Positions 50,886-63,326 of a stretch of 64,000 bases of DNA are shown here, piece by piece (positions within the stretch are counted from its first letter, which is position 1; every line of letters starts with the position of its first letter). A model generated the notes under the pieces. It saw only the letters and a list, made by a program, of their open reading frames with translations, was not told where the DNA came from and searched no databases. The position numbers and the translations under genes are program-made. Source of the stretch: Symsagittifera roscoffensis (taxonomy: Eukaryota; Xenacoelomorpha; Acoela; Convolutidae); the NCBI RefSeq assembly GCF_963678635.1, contig NC_087071.1, forward strand, positions 46,115,095 through 46,179,094, in the 5' to 3' direction.

Positions 50886-52427
50886 CTACCGCGTCACGTT
50901 GCCATTCATGAAATCTGCAGCTATAGTGCCCACCAAAGGATTTGGTGGTATCGTACACAGGATCACGAGCTTGGGTCTATACTTTTCTTTCAATTCGTTC
51001 AATAGACACACCAATAGAGGTTCCCACTTGTTCTCTGGAGTCACGGTGGCTCTCGAGACGTCATTGGTCCCCAGCATTATTACTAATGTATCCAGATGAT
51101 CCTCGCTCTGGAACTCCATCATTTTGATAACTTGAGCCACTGAGGCTCCTCCAAAGGACAGAATGGTAGTCTGACCATAGACGAAGATCTCATTCAGATC
51201 TCTCACCAAACTGTCTCCAATGATCAAATGGCGACTCCCTGGGGGAATTACTTGATCGTTCGTGGCGGGGTTCCAGCTCATGTCATTCAGGCAGGCTCGA
51301 GGATGCTCCGCGGCCACTTGCGTGAACTGGTGACGCGCCATCAGATTCTTCCTAATGTCTACCACGCGGGACTTTTGAAAGGTTCCGCCATGCGCAGTCC
51401 CCGAGGAAGCTATCGTGCGGGTTGCTCGCTCCGAGCTATTTGATGAATGATCACGACGCTGGGAAGGAACGATCCTAGCCAGTGTCCGCTCAGTGCCTCT
51501 GTTGATTTCATCCATTGCGGCTCTGGCCACTTGGTTAAATGATTCCTGGAATTGAGGAGCTAGATAGGTGTCAGAAGGGTCTGGTATCGTGAACCTCTGA
51601 TTCGAAGCAGACGATCGCGTCTGCTGAGGAGCCTCGGGCCCCCTTGATGCACGCAAATCCAGAACCTCAGGTCCTCTCGATGCGCACAGCTCCTGCGCTG
51701 TTTTCCTGGGGCGTGTGTCGTTAGATCCCTCCGAGGGTCTCATGCTCGCCAGAATTTCCGGTGACGCTTGGCTCACCTTCGCCATATATAGCTCCTTCAG
51801 GTGCTTTATCTCATCCTCCTTGTAGGCCACCTGCAGATCTTCAAATTTCTTTTTCCATTCGTCTCTCTCCTGAGCTATGGCCCTGTACTCCTGAAGTTTG
51901 GCACACAGCTCACTCTGATCTCTCTCCTTCTTCTCCAGTGTCTCAATCGTTTCCGACGTCTGGATCTCTATCTCACTCACTCTCACTCTCTTCAGGGGAG
52001 GAGCAGCTGTTGGAGAGTCGACCGAGTGTGACGGGCCTGGCCCATCACGCTGTCTCTTCGCTCCAATGAGTGGCTGCGCAGGTTGGACGGGTAAGGGCAT
52101 CTCACCTAGCCGATGGTCCCTTTGCTCACCTAGTCCTGGCTCACGAGCCAAGTCGTGGCCAGACATTTCTCCGCGCCTCCATCTCATCAATCGGTTTCGG
52201 CCTCTCTCGGCGGTCCCGGACTCACCGAAGGCCAACATCAACACGACTTCTGTAGGGCGATTCCCTCGACCCTCTCTTCCCAGTGCATTGAGGAGTGCGA
52301 CCACAAACATCGCCAACCCCGGGTCTTCTCGTGTAAAATCACAATCGATCAGCCGCTGATAGATCTCGTCTAGAGTCGCTCCTAGACTCGCTGAGAGGAA
52401 TTCCATGAGTTCGTTCGTGTCACCCAT
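50886..52427 (-). pseudogene. C second polyprotein part 1: N-terminal domain, coiled coil, SGNH blocks I-III
   Basis: 513 codons. The start (MGDTNELMEFL) matches B's MDNFNLDEL. A heptad-like charged stretch lies near residues 170-230. GDSLV near 406, FGGAS near 427 and GTNDVS near 454 are SGNH blocks I, II and III. It ends at TAG where B has Trp (TGG), a one-base change. Confidence 0.85.
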
Positions 52428-52907
52428 TTCTTTTCGTGTTGATTCTTGTTGTCGTGTCGTGTAATTTCTTTCTGTCTCCTCTGATTCAGTGTTCAGTAAA
52501 CAATTTTCGATCAATCAAGATCTAAAAAACAGGTCGCGACTTAGAACCATCATTTTTGGATGCAACATCAATCAATTCTTTAAAACTCTCCATTGAAATT
52601 CTCTTTTTCAATTCTGATTTAAAATTCTAGCACCAAGGTGGATCGTCCACCTTTACCTTTGTCAGAGTAGCACGAATGTGCGCTGTCAGCTTGATGACCT
52701 GGAGTACCCCAGGTCTTTTATGACACAAACATAAAACATATCATAACAATAACATAACATAAACACATAAACATTACACACCTATACTATCACATAAAAA
52801 CCTAATCCCTAATACTGTACCTAAGACCTAACCTAACCTAACCTAAAACTTGACTCTAATTCTTATCGAGCAACTTAATAAAAACCACTTATCGCCGAGC
52901 GCAATTC
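52428..52907 (-). other. Element C intergenic region
   Basis: No ORF of note. Plus strand shows ACATAACATAAC-type iterations near 52735-52770 and four CCTAA units near 52820-52850. The A/B equivalents have the ACATAACATAAC part only. Confidence 0.6.
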
Positions 52908-55179
52908 TTAGCATATGCTCAGATAGTATTTTTTATGTAAGTAAACCTCTAAGTCAGTCTCTGAAAATATCACATGCACAAGAGCGTACAACTCTCTCGG
53001 GTGTAGCTTCCCTCTATTGGGATCATAAACTGGCAACGAGAGAGAGGTCACACCTCTCTCAACCAGGAAATCCCTAAGTCGAGTCAAGGCCAATACCAAG
53101 CTCTCCGGATTCACGTGTTGCCTATCAGTAGCTTTCGCAACCAAAAAACACAAATATTTCCCTGGTATCTGTGATGCAACAGGGGGCAACGCTATCATCC
53201 CTCCTACACCCGGCCTCTGTTTCCACAAAAACTCGATATTCTTGTCCTCTCTTTTAAAGTCGGCCGCTAGTGCTGTTTTGAAGCTTACGTCCGCCGTTAT
53301 CGCTATGGCGCACGTGCGTTCCGTGAGTATGAAATCGCTGTCCGTTATGACGATATTGTTTGAATAGTGGTTCGGTAGATCAAAATACGATTCAAAGATT
53401 CGTCCAAAAGGTGGTTTCTTAGCATTCTCGCCCTCTGTCTCTAGTTCTCCGGTTTCTCTTGCCGATTTCAATTTTTTTATTATGAGGTTTTCGGTGTGGG
53501 TGAGTCCTACCCCCACTCCCCGGACAAAAATATCCATCGACGTCTCCGTCGATCGCCCAAAGTCTAGGAGACCGAGGTTGGATTGTGGAACACGTAGAGG
53601 ACCATCTGGGGCGACCCAGTTGGACTCGGTATTGTCATGACTGATGTATTTGACGCCGTCTCTATCGACGTCCTGAATCGTCAGGATCGTCTCTTTTGGA
53701 TCTGTCGGCAGATCGTGGAGCCATTCGAGCACGCGCAAGTTTGTTAGTTCTTGCTCATGAGTCTGTTCCGCTTCTGGTTCGAACTCCACTTCCGGTTCTG
53801 ATCGATCGTCGATCCAATCTTGATCCATATCGTTCACAAGGTCGATTTCTTCTAGCATCGCCACTTCGTCCAGTCCCACCAGCGAGTCTATGACATCACT
53901 CACTACTATCCTGTCTACAACGAATTCCTCGCCATACGGATTGTATTTCTTCTGGTTTTTGGCGTGTTTCCATGGTGAGAGGAAAGTCAGGCTGTATTCC
54001 TTTGTCAATTTCGGTTTGTTCCGGGCAATCCCAGTCTTCTTCGGCATAGGGTAGAGTTTCATCGTTCACCTCTACTCGCTCAGTCAACTCGAGATCCAGT
54101 GGTAGATCGCAATCGTCCACCACCTCATTCCCGTCGTTCTTGTCGCGAGTACCCCTTTCATTCACTTCACAAGCAGGATCCACTATTAAATAGTCTCCCT
54201 CTTGCATGTCCGCTGGGATGCACCAATCCTCGGACGAGGCGTTGTGTGGTTTGATATTCTCGTAATGAGCCGCTCTTCCTGTGCTCAGCCGATAAAAACG
54301 ACCTCCTTGATGCACCTCTGTTATCTGAAATGGACCACGCCATTTCTTTAATAGTTTCTTGGTTCCTTTTGGTGGAACCACTTCCTGGAACACCCAGACG
54401 TAATCGCCAACTGAGTAGGCCTTTGCATCGGCTGTCCTTTTATCAGACCTCCTTTTTTGTCTATTCTGCGCCTGTTGCGTATTCCTCCTGCATAAGTCAT
54501 TGAGGTCCTGTTGTCTTCTAATAACGTCCCGCACGTACGTTTGCGGTGCTGTCCTCTTCCCTTCATATTCAGGGTAGAAGAACGTTAACGGGAGTGCCTT
54601 TTCGTGACCCGTCAGCATCATATGCGGACTTATTCCCGTGGTGGAATGCTCTGTGCTGTTGTAAGCACCCATCACTTGCGGCAAGTGCTTGTCCCAGTCA
54701 TCCATATAGCGTGAGCAGTAGACTCTCAACATGGATACCAGTGTGCGATTCTGCCTCTCGACTAGGCCATTCGTTTGCGGGTGATAAGTGGTCGAGTGGG
54801 CCTGCGCTACCTGCGACCTTTTCATTAACTCTTTCGTGAGATCACCTACGAATGCTTTGCCATTGTCCCATTGGAACGTGATGGGGCAGCCATGCCTTGC
54901 TATCCACACGTTTATCAAATGATCGCACGTTTCTTCCGCCGATGCTGTCATGCAGGGTGCTGCCTCCGCATACTTCGTAAAATGGTCGATCATTACCAGC
55001 ACCTGATTATAGCCCGTTGCTGTCATGCAGATTTTCTGATGATCAATTTGCACCACTTCGTTGAAACCCGACGACTCTATTGACTGTAGGGGGAACCTTA
55101 GTTTCCTGGGATCCTTCGCCTGCTGACATGACAGGCATGCGGCGATCCACTTCTCACAAGCCTTCTTCAATCCCGCCAT
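52908..55179 (-). pseudogene. C integrase core, acidic linker and macrodomain
   Basis: Integrase Cys pair near 55130, QIDHQ near 55050, WDNG near 54870 and VERQN near 54765. The D-X35-E spacing is kept. A frameshift near 53970 splits off the linker and the macrodomain (about 53370 to 52908), whose sequence follows A closely, including LPVYDPNRG.LHPREL. Confidence 0.85.
53490..53585 (-). promoter_or_regulatory. Internal polypurine-tract-like module inside pol (C)
   Basis: Plus strand GTCCTACCCCCACTCCCCGG then ACAAAAATATCCATCG is unchanged from A and B, although neighbouring codons have many silent differences. Confidence 0.5.
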
Positions 55180-57306
55180 TCGAATCGTTTCTGTATCCTG
55201 TTGTACACTTTGTCCACGCCTTGATGGCCCATCTGATCATGTGAGCGAAAGAGCAATTCGGTCTGGTACAACTGTGGTAACACTATTGAATTGTATTTAT
55301 AAAGGACCTTGTCGTCCTCTTTACGTTTACAGGCTAAGATTCCGTCCTTGTTCAGGTACAACAAGTCGTTTCTCTTCAGGTAGAATTGCTTCAAGATCTT
55401 GTAGCTGTCTTCTTCCAAGTCTCCCTTGTCAGGTGCTCCATTCTCGATCCATCTCTTCAGACTGCTCGTCATTCTATCATTTCGTTGAGCCCTTAGGAGA
55501 TCCGACAGCCTGTACCTGGCTTTCAAATACGTCTTTACCACGTTCATTTGCCCACTCATTATTTCCGGAGCATGAGCATCGTCCATCATTTTGACACACC
55601 ATATCTTTTTCAAAAGGGTTGCTTCCTGCACAGATGGTTCCAAATTGGTACGGACGACCGTACCATGTGGCAGCAATCTGGTTGGGCGTTTCGAAACTGC
55701 TATCAGCTCGAGCTCGTCTGCGGCATTATCTACCACAGTGCCCTCTTCATCTGAGGTGTATCTGTCCCTGTCTGGATCCTGATGCGTTTCTCGGTCCAGC
55801 CCGCGCTGCTTCCAGTCTACCAACAAGGAGTGGATTGCGATCTCTGACATATCGGAATTGGAAGTTGTTTCAGATATATTGTCCCAGGACTGGGGCCTCA
55901 AGTCAACACTTGAGCCGACTGATTCCCCAACATCATATTCCAAGTTGTCTGAGATGTTTCTCGGCTCCCCGGACAAAACTCTGTCCATTGGTCGCTTTGA
56001 ATCCGCCCCTAGGTGGTCTCGTCAACATCTCCCCGGACGAGTCGTCCTGCAAGGGCTCAAAAGTGTCTGACTCCTCAGACAAGTCGTCCTTGACGGGCTC
56101 GAAGGCATCGGACTCCCCGGACATTGTCTCGTCCCCGGACGAACAATTTGGGCTCGGCTCGTATTCTTCTCTTGCATCCGTGAAATGCACTCTCCTCGGG
56201 AAGCTGGATTTCGACTTGATCCTGACTTCCTCTGTGGCTTGGGTCTGATTCAGTGTCCCATATTCAGTGAACGAAGTTCTCATCAAGACCTCCTTAGGCA
56301 TCGAGCTCACCAGCTGGTTGACTATCAACCTGCAATCCCGTTCAACACCTCGGCTGCGAATGGACACTGGCCTCTTCTCTGTTCTCTCATTGACAGTCAA
56401 CCGCTGCATGGTCTCCACCCACTCGCGATCATGCCTATCCACTTCCCTGTCCAACAAGTCACGGAGCTTTCCCATGACGTCCGGCGCCACGTTCACCGTC
56501 CTGTTCAATAGAGCCATGCTGTTTATACCCAGCCTGGTAAATTCTTGCTGTACCAAATTGGATCGTACTAGCAGATCCAACAGAACGGGCTCGCCTCTGG
56601 CTAAAAACCTTTATATCCGCGGCCGTCTCCACTGGAAGGTCAGGGTGTCCGGGTATAGGATGCTCTGACTTATCTAACCACCTAGTAAGTGGCAGTTTGT
56701 CGTAGGTTGCCTTGTCCAGAAATGAAAACCCGTCTTTGATTTCCGATTGATTAGCCTGCTTCTCCTCGATTCGCTCATAGAATTCTGTCTTGTCTTCTTA
56801 CTGAGGTTATCAGCATTTTGATGCTTGTCACGGGTACGGTGCTCTATGATCATGTGGTATCCATCCAGGCGCACGATCCAACGACCAATATAACTTTGAT
56901 CCATCGAATAGGTTTCCTGCCAGGCAAGGGCACTCCCCAAGTAGGTCCTGTATTTTTCCACAAAAGTGATCACCGCGAACATCTCCGCTTTTGGTGCGCC
57001 TTATTTCATCTCAGTATCACTCAGGACTTTACTCCCGTAGGCTATCGGACGAAGAAACGTCCTCCCGTTCCATTCTTGCTCCTGGTGAAGTATGCCCGAT
57101 ATCGCAACCACTGATGCATCCGTGTCCAGCACGAACATCCCCTTCTCTGTTGGCATGCCGAGGACCGGTGCCTCGCAAAGTTCACGTTTGATGTTCTCAA
57201 ATGAAACTTGTGCCTCATCAGTCCAAGTGAACTTTTTGCCCTTGTTTCTCATCAACCGCTGCATGGGTAATATTTTGTCAGCATGCCCCTTGAAGAACTC
57301 TCGATA
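55167..57306 (-). pseudogene. C RNase H, spacer and start of integrase finger
   Basis: RNase H keeps LDTDAS (near 57120) but loses the stretch with VDNRA, so it would be inactive. A TAA sits at 57001. Two or three frameshifts follow. The spacer again carries TCCCCGGAC repeats at 55968-56133 (LSGE, SSGE, MSGE). The final part has the HH half of the integrase finger (RSHDQMGHQG). Confidence 0.82.
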
Positions 57307-60093
57307 TTAATTAGCGAATCCCAAAAAACTCATCAGCTGTGTATCTGTTTTAGGTGCCTTCCAGGTCAGCACCGCTTCAACCGCTTCAGGATCTGGTCTC
57401 ACTCCATGTTTATCCACCAGGCGGCCCAGAAACTTGATGGAATCTCTGAGAATTTCACACTTAGAGAGTTTACATTTCAGACCCGCCTGCTTCATGCAAG
57501 AAAACACCTCCTCCAACCTCTCTATATGGTCTTCTAAGGTTGGTGTTGCAATCACGACATCATCGACATAACACATGATGAGATTCCCGTATTTCTTAGT
57601 GACGCTCGTGAGTGCCTGGGCCATCAGTTGCTGGAATGTGGCCGTCGCGTTGCACAATCCGAACGGCATCCTCTTCCACTGGAACAATCCCAGCTCGCAC
57701 GCGAAGCCTGTTTTTTCTCGATCTTGCTTTCGGAGTGGCACCTGCCAGAACGCAGAGCCCAAGTCCAACGTCGTGAAGAACTTCGCGTCTCCCAGCTTGG
57801 ATAGGCTCTCATCGATGCGGGGAATCGGGTATGCGTCCTTTATAGTCACTGCTTTCAGATAACGGAAATCACAACAAAATCTGAGTTGTCCCCCTTTCTT
57901 TTGCGCCATGACCACGCCACAAGCCCACGGGGACTCTGACGGCTCGATCATGTCATACTCCATTAACATCTCGATTTCCTTCCTACACGCTTCTGACTTG
58001 TGAGGGGTCATCCTTCTCGCCCCTTCCCTATGAGGTACCGAGCCCTCTTCTATCTCAATCTCGTGTTCTACAAAATAACAGCAACCTATGTCGGCCTTAT
58101 CTTTCGAAAAAACGTCTGCGTTCCGACTTAGCACCGCTCTGAGCGAATCTAGTTCCTTGTCTGATATTTTACCATTCAAATGTTCTATCTCAGGTAGGAC
58201 CGGTTTATTCGCTGCTAACTCTGTCTCTGTCGGCCTCTCAGGAAAGTTGGAACAACTAGACAGCCCATCATCTGTTTCCGACTTCATTGAAAACAATTTC
58301 CAAGAAGATTTCAGTTCATTTACTCTCTTCATTATACATTCTTGGTTCGCATGCAATGGACATTTAGTTACATCAAACTTTTTCAAGTTCTCCACACTCT
58401 GAAAGTCTGTGTTCAGAGGCAAAGCATAGCCAAGTTTCTTTCCCCTCGGTATTGTCACTGTTGTTGCTTCTGTGTTCAACAACACACTCACACACAGTCC
58501 GCTCTGAGTGAGTGAGAAAGTTCTTCCTAAAATAGCTGAGCTTTTACTGTTTGGATTTGGTACCAGACACACCTGTCTGTCATTGCTGAGCTCATTCAAG
58601 TTCCTCATCCTAAACGTCGCTACTACGGCTTGGTTTGGTTTTAATCTAACTTTTCGATCCAGAAAAATCGGCACCTTGGCCTGGTTAATTAAGATCTTAT
58701 TAAAGGGTTTCTTTTCATACTTTCTCTCAGGATCCTTGATCCTAATCAACCCGTCATTGAGATCGATCGTGACATCAAAGTTGCGTACGAAGTCCCTTCC
58801 TAAGATGAACTGATCGGATTCGTCCAAATTCTCCACTACTAGGAAGCTCGTCCAATGATATCTTCCTCCGAGCTGCAGTGAGATGATCGGGATCCGTCCA
58901 GTCACATAGATCGCTCCCTGATTGGCAGCTGCTAACCTGATGTTTGTCGGTATGAGATCTGACCTCTCGAAACCCATGTCGGTCCATGTTTTGACTGGCA
59001 TGACACTAACCACTGCTCCCGTGTCTAGCAGTCCCTTTACTGAAAGTTGTCTGCCTTGCACGTCCAGCACGTGTGCGGCCAGATCGGCCTCGCAATATAT
59101 GTGCACCGCATCTTGTTCGAGCATGGCGTTGTGTCCGATTCGTCTAACCTTCAGCTCCTCTTGACCAATGTATATCCGGCCAATTTGATCGTTCGCACCA
59201 GTTATGTGAGCTTTTTTGTAGATATTGATGCCATCCACATTCATTAGAATCGGGTATGGGCCATGGACATCGATGTAATGTCCATCCACTTTCATCAGCC
59301 TCGGACCTCCTGTTGTGAGCAGCGCTCGCACTGCCCTGGTGTCCAGTTTGGGATCTTTCTCCCTCAGGTAGTCTGCATAAATGTCCAGGTGGACTAGTGT
59401 AATCTCGGATGGTTCACTCAAGTTCTTCACCACCTGGTGCCCTGCGACTGAGATAATGGACAATATTTTTGGCCCCTGCTTCGTCATGCCGAAAGTTCTC
59501 CCAGATATAACGTTCAGTTTTAGTCCCTGTTTCCTGGGTTCCTCTTTGTCTTCCATTTTCGTCGTTTTACCCAGAATATTAAAACTTTCCCGAAGATCTG
59601 TGCTCTCCAGCTCCGACCTTACCCACTGCTCCACTTCTTTCGTGGCTAGCTGTTGTTTGACATTCTGCAATGCTGTCCTTGCCGCCAGACCGTAATCCAC
59701 CTTGAGTGGGCTAGCCGACTCTGCCTCCAGGTTCTAGGCTATCACCTCGTCAGGCAGTGTCTTTACCTTCTCAGTCGTAAAGGTGCTCGGTGTCGTCTCC
59801 TTTCTCCGAGACTCAGCCTCGTTCATCAGACGTGCTCGACTGGCCTTGACACCCGAAAGCGCCTCTTCGTGGCGGGGATGTTTCGCGTCCGCCACTGCAT
59901 CCCAAAATTGAGTGCAATCCGATTTGAAGTGTCCCTCCAAATTACAGAAGAAACACCTCGGACCATATTTCATGATGAGCCCTCTGACGTACTCTTCGTG
60001 ATCCTCGTCGGTCGCGTCGACGTCATCGAGAAAGTAACCTATTGCCTTCATGTTCTGTTTGTATGCAGAACACGCGGGAACGTGATGGTCCAT
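57307..60093 (-). pseudogene. C zinc knuckle 2, protease and reverse transcriptase
   Basis: Same frame as gag. Knuckle 2 (CFFCNLEGHFKSDC) lies near 59950. A TAG at 59734 is followed by protease LLDTGA near 59020 and RT with CYVDDV near 57565. Ends at TAA replacing Tyr in FANYY. Confidence 0.88.
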
Positions 60094-62331
60094 CTAACCA
60101 CAATTCGCACACGACCTCCTCTTATCCATGTCATCGCGAGGTTTGTACCAACTGGAGTTCGCACCAGTGTTTGTCCCGCTGTAGTTACCATAATTGCTGT
60201 AACGGTTTTGCGCCCTCGGTTTTATGAGTAAATACTCGCGTGAATTTATACGCAAATCATCGGGCGTGGGTACCTGGTCAAGTGACAGGGTGAAGTGTTT
60301 GGCCAACATCGTCTTCAACTCCTCACTCTTTCCTCCGTCCATGAACTTCGAAGCTATCGCCAAGTTTCGCTCGGATATTCTCTCATCGGGATTGCTTCTC
60401 CTCCTAAGCAATTCAAGGTCGTCCAAAAATTTGTCTATGGATTCGTCATCTCTTTGAAGCCTCTTTTCGAACTTCACCATAGCCTGGTGCCCTTGTACTC
60501 CAGAGCCGAAACGATTCAGCAGGATGTCGAATATCTTGCGAGCGCTGTCTCTCTCATTGGCTCTTTTCGCCATTACGCAATTTATTGCAGTACCCTCGAG
60601 GTTTCTTGTTAGCGCGCTGCACTCCTGTTTCTTGGAGAGACTCTCTTCCTCAAAGTGCAACTTCATCACTTTTATCCAAGTGTCAATGCAGCCGTCTGAC
60701 TCGTCTTTGTACGACTTCGGATTTTTCAGTGTCCTTCTTGACCTCTCTCCTCTCTCGGTTGACTTCGAGAGCTTAGTGATGAATGTCTCGAGAGATCTAT
60801 TCAGAGGCTCAATCATCGAGGCATACATCGTCGTGTCCTGTGAGACTGTAGTAAGATCTGGCACTGAACTGACTTGTGGCACAGTTGGCAACCTTGTCTC
60901 CGGAGTAGCATCTGCCTCCGGCGGGACTGGATTTGTCCAGCCAGGCCTCGACGGGGCTGCCCTTGGCCGCATCCTATTCCTAGGTTCGTAGTTCGTTCTC
61001 GAGCTTTGCTGGGCTCTGGCATAGCTGCCCGTACCATCTCCATCATTCGTATGGCGTGAGCGCTCCCTTGGGTTGGAACGCTCCTCCCAATTGCCCCCGT
61101 TCAAGATTGCGTCAAGTTTCCGCATCATTAAGTCAGATTTGGCATCTAACCTTTTTTCCAGGCTAGTCATCGTGTGGGCGTAGGTACTATCAAGATCGTT
61201 CAACAATCGCTCGATCTCCCTCGTCATCCTAGCCTCTCTTTCGTGTGACTCCTTGTTTGCCTGTGCCAGGCTCTCCGCCAGGCATTGATCGGTGTTGCGA
61301 ATCAACTGAGCTTGATCAACCCTCGCCTGCGACTTCACGAGCGTTAGTTCATCTCTCAGATTCTCTCGACCTTGGTGAGCTCTCTCATCAACTTGATCTA
61401 TTCTCTTAGTCATGTCCCGTCTCAGTTCATCCAGACCATTCATTACGCCAGCGAACATGTCACTTATATCGCCAGTGGCCCCAAACGACGGGGTTAGTCC
61501 CAAAGAAGATGAGGTCAACTGCGGCTGCAGACTGGTGCTTGATGACGCACTGCCTTTTTGCTTGGTCATCGACGTCATCAATCTGTCGAACGTTGATGAC
61601 GCTCCCATCGTTATCCCATCTGACATGGGCCTGGTCGGCGAGGCGGACGACGCCTTCCTGCTCATGTCGTTCCTTGGGAACGGTGTGAAGTTCACATCTG
61701 GATGGGTTTTCTCCGGGTAGTCATAACTGGAAGATAAACCTTCAGTTCGTAGTGACGCCATGCGCTCATCGTACAAAGACTTCCAGCTCTTCTTGGCCAT
61801 CGAGCCCAGTTGTTCTTCACTCGGGCTTTTACTCGACATCATCGCGTTGTTGCTCTGCTTGGCCAGGGATGAGTGGGTATTAGCTGAATGTGAATTTTCT
61901 CTCCTCCACCTATGACTCCTGGTCTCCGATTTGGACATTCCCTTGAATAACACTTCTTCTCGCGGCTCGACCTCGGAACGCTCCGAGGTCTCCTCCGTCC
62001 TCTCAACTTCCTCCCGCTCGAGGTCCTCGCTCGGCTCAAAGTCGGGTCGAATAAGCGTCCGTTCTCCTTTGTCAAAGGGGTCCACAAGCGTCTCGCTCGC
62101 GGGTCCGGCCTCGGCGCTCCGCCCTTGATCGCCCTTGAGGTTTTTCTCGCTCCTTAGTTTCATTTTGCTCACTGAAAGATCAGGTTGACCTTTAGTCGAT
62201 TCGGTTTCGGCAAACACGTCGGAGGCGCTGCTAAACGAGGACTGGCTATGCTTAGTTTTAAATTTTCGCGTGCTGCCCTTGCTCAGCCTGGGAACCTTAG
62301 TAGTCGATCCTAACGAGTCTCTGCGCTGCAT
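60094..62331 (-). pseudogene. C Gag region
   Basis: About 745 codons: serine/charged N-terminus, coiled coil near 61150-61440, conserved gag-like core (KDESDGCIDTWI near 60700) and the first half of zinc knuckle 1 (CANCG), where TAG interrupts it. Knuckle 1 resumes with DHHVPAC on the other side in the same frame. Confidence 0.88.
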
Positions 62332-62763
62332 ACTTTGTGACAAATAACAATATTCTTATTATTTAATGGCGATGCACACGTACCGCAACAAGTTCAAGTT
62401 AAATTACTTAACGCTGCCTCTTCGATCTCGTAGGTATCAAAATGGTCTCTTAGACTTCTCAATGACAATCTTAGCAATTCAGCTAAAGTTACACACAGGG
62501 CCTGCTCGGTATTGATATAATGCTAACTCAACCCTGTTGTATAGTATAACAGTATCACAAAATTTTCACAAGATATAATCAACACACAAAACACAATCGA
62601 TAATCAAATTAGAATATCCCACAGGTGACAGCGACCTCTCGTCAGTATCAATTTATCGCCACACAATTTATCAAGTCACTGCTTTGTTAAACTCAAACAA
62701 TCTTTGGTAAAAAGCAGTGATGATTCAGAAACAGATCAATAAAACTTAGTCTTAGAGAAAAGG

Positions 62764-62912
62764 ACTTCCCTCAATCGGAACGATCCGAAAGAACGAAGCC
62801 CAGGACACAGTCTTCTCAAGTGAGTGTGTATTTGCCTAATACACCCACCGAGGTCTTATTTTAGGTGTCCTGCGATTGCCCGAGCTGTCCTACTATGTAG
62901 CTCAAGGCAACC
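62764..62912 (-). ncRNA. Structured leader RNA module, C copy 1
   Basis: CAGGACAC (62801-62808) pairs with GTGTCCTG (62865-62872). The inner hairpin is GTGAGTG...CACCCAC. TTGCC (62876-62880) pairs with GGCAA (62906-62910), enclosing GAGCT/AGCTC. The small TCGGA/TCCGA hairpin is near 62775-62787. Confidence 0.7.
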
Positions 62913-62944
62913 TCTGACTGAAAATTTCTAAAGTCTATGAAAAA

Positions 62945-63097
62945 GCTCCCCCACATCCGGAACGCTCCAAGTGCGCGAGAGCAGGGAACAACTTTCTTTC
63001 TCAAGTGAGTGTGTATTTGCCTAATACACTCACCGAGGTCTTCTTTTATTTGTTCCCGGATTGCCCGAACTTTCCTATTAAGCAGCTCAAGGCAACC
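62945..63097 (-). ncRNA. Structured leader RNA module, C copy 2
   Basis: GGGAACAA (62984-62991) pairs with TTGTTCCC (63050-63057). The inner hairpin GTGAGTG...CACTCAC is fully complementary apart from a bulge. TTGCC (63061-63065) pairs with GGCAA (63091-63095). It lies about 180 bp from copy 1. Confidence 0.7.
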
Positions 63098-63326
63098 ACA
63101 CAACCAAAATCACAATAAAAAAAATTTTTTTGTTCGGGTACTTCTGATACACCCAATCTAGAATCCAAAGTTGATCACGAATTTCCGGGTCAAAATGGGC
63201 TCTTATGATCCTAATAAGCACGCCTAATATCCTAATATGATCTTAACTAAATTAATATTTTCCGTTTCCCAAATTGCCACAGAAGGTTTCCTCAAGTTTC
63301 TAACAAGGAAAGTTGTTAGAAGGTTT

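Larger units (their letters stand above)
43554..52427 (-). pseudogene. Element C second polyprotein, complete but with four in-frame stops
   Basis: A single frame of 2958 codons from the ATG at 52427 to the stop at 43554. Stops are TAG (50886), TGA (49026), TAG (45171) and TAG (44508). The frame never shifts, and protein similarity to A and B continues across the 50886, 45171 and 44508 stops. The TGA at 49026 lies in a region both A and B have lost, so it could be a genuine end of one ORF and the start of another. This copy is the guide to the full product: N-terminal domain, coiled coil, SGNH hydrolase, second SGNH-like domain, then a long unassigned region with a cysteine-rich end. Confidence 0.85.
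52908..62331 (-). pseudogene. gag-pol: Element C Gag-Pol-macrodomain, decayed
   Basis: ATG at 62331 (MQRRDSLGS). Stops are TAG 60094, TAG 59734, TAA 57307 (Tyr in A) and TAA 57001 (Tyr in A). RNase H lacks about ten residues near 56935. Frameshifts lie near 56790, 56600, 55960, 55175 (one base lost after FEW) and 53970. All domains known from A are present in order, so the intact ancestor was organised like A and B. Confidence 0.9.

Noticed and set aside
44508..50888. APOBEC-like hypermutation as cause of C's stops
   Set aside because: Only the TAG at 50886 fits G-to-A of a Trp codon; others such as TAC to TAA in pol do not.
52820..52850. Four CCTAA units, like the TTAGG telomere repeat of arthropods
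   Set aside because: Too few copies, inside element C's intergenic region next to similar ACATAAC-type iterations. It does not show a telomere or an arthropod host.
57001..60096. Possible alternative genetic code, since C's stops are mostly TAG/TAA in an otherwise open frame
   Set aside because: A and B have no TAA or TAG in 3200 codons of the same protein, the sites correspond to different residues, and C also has frameshifts. Ordinary decay is enough.
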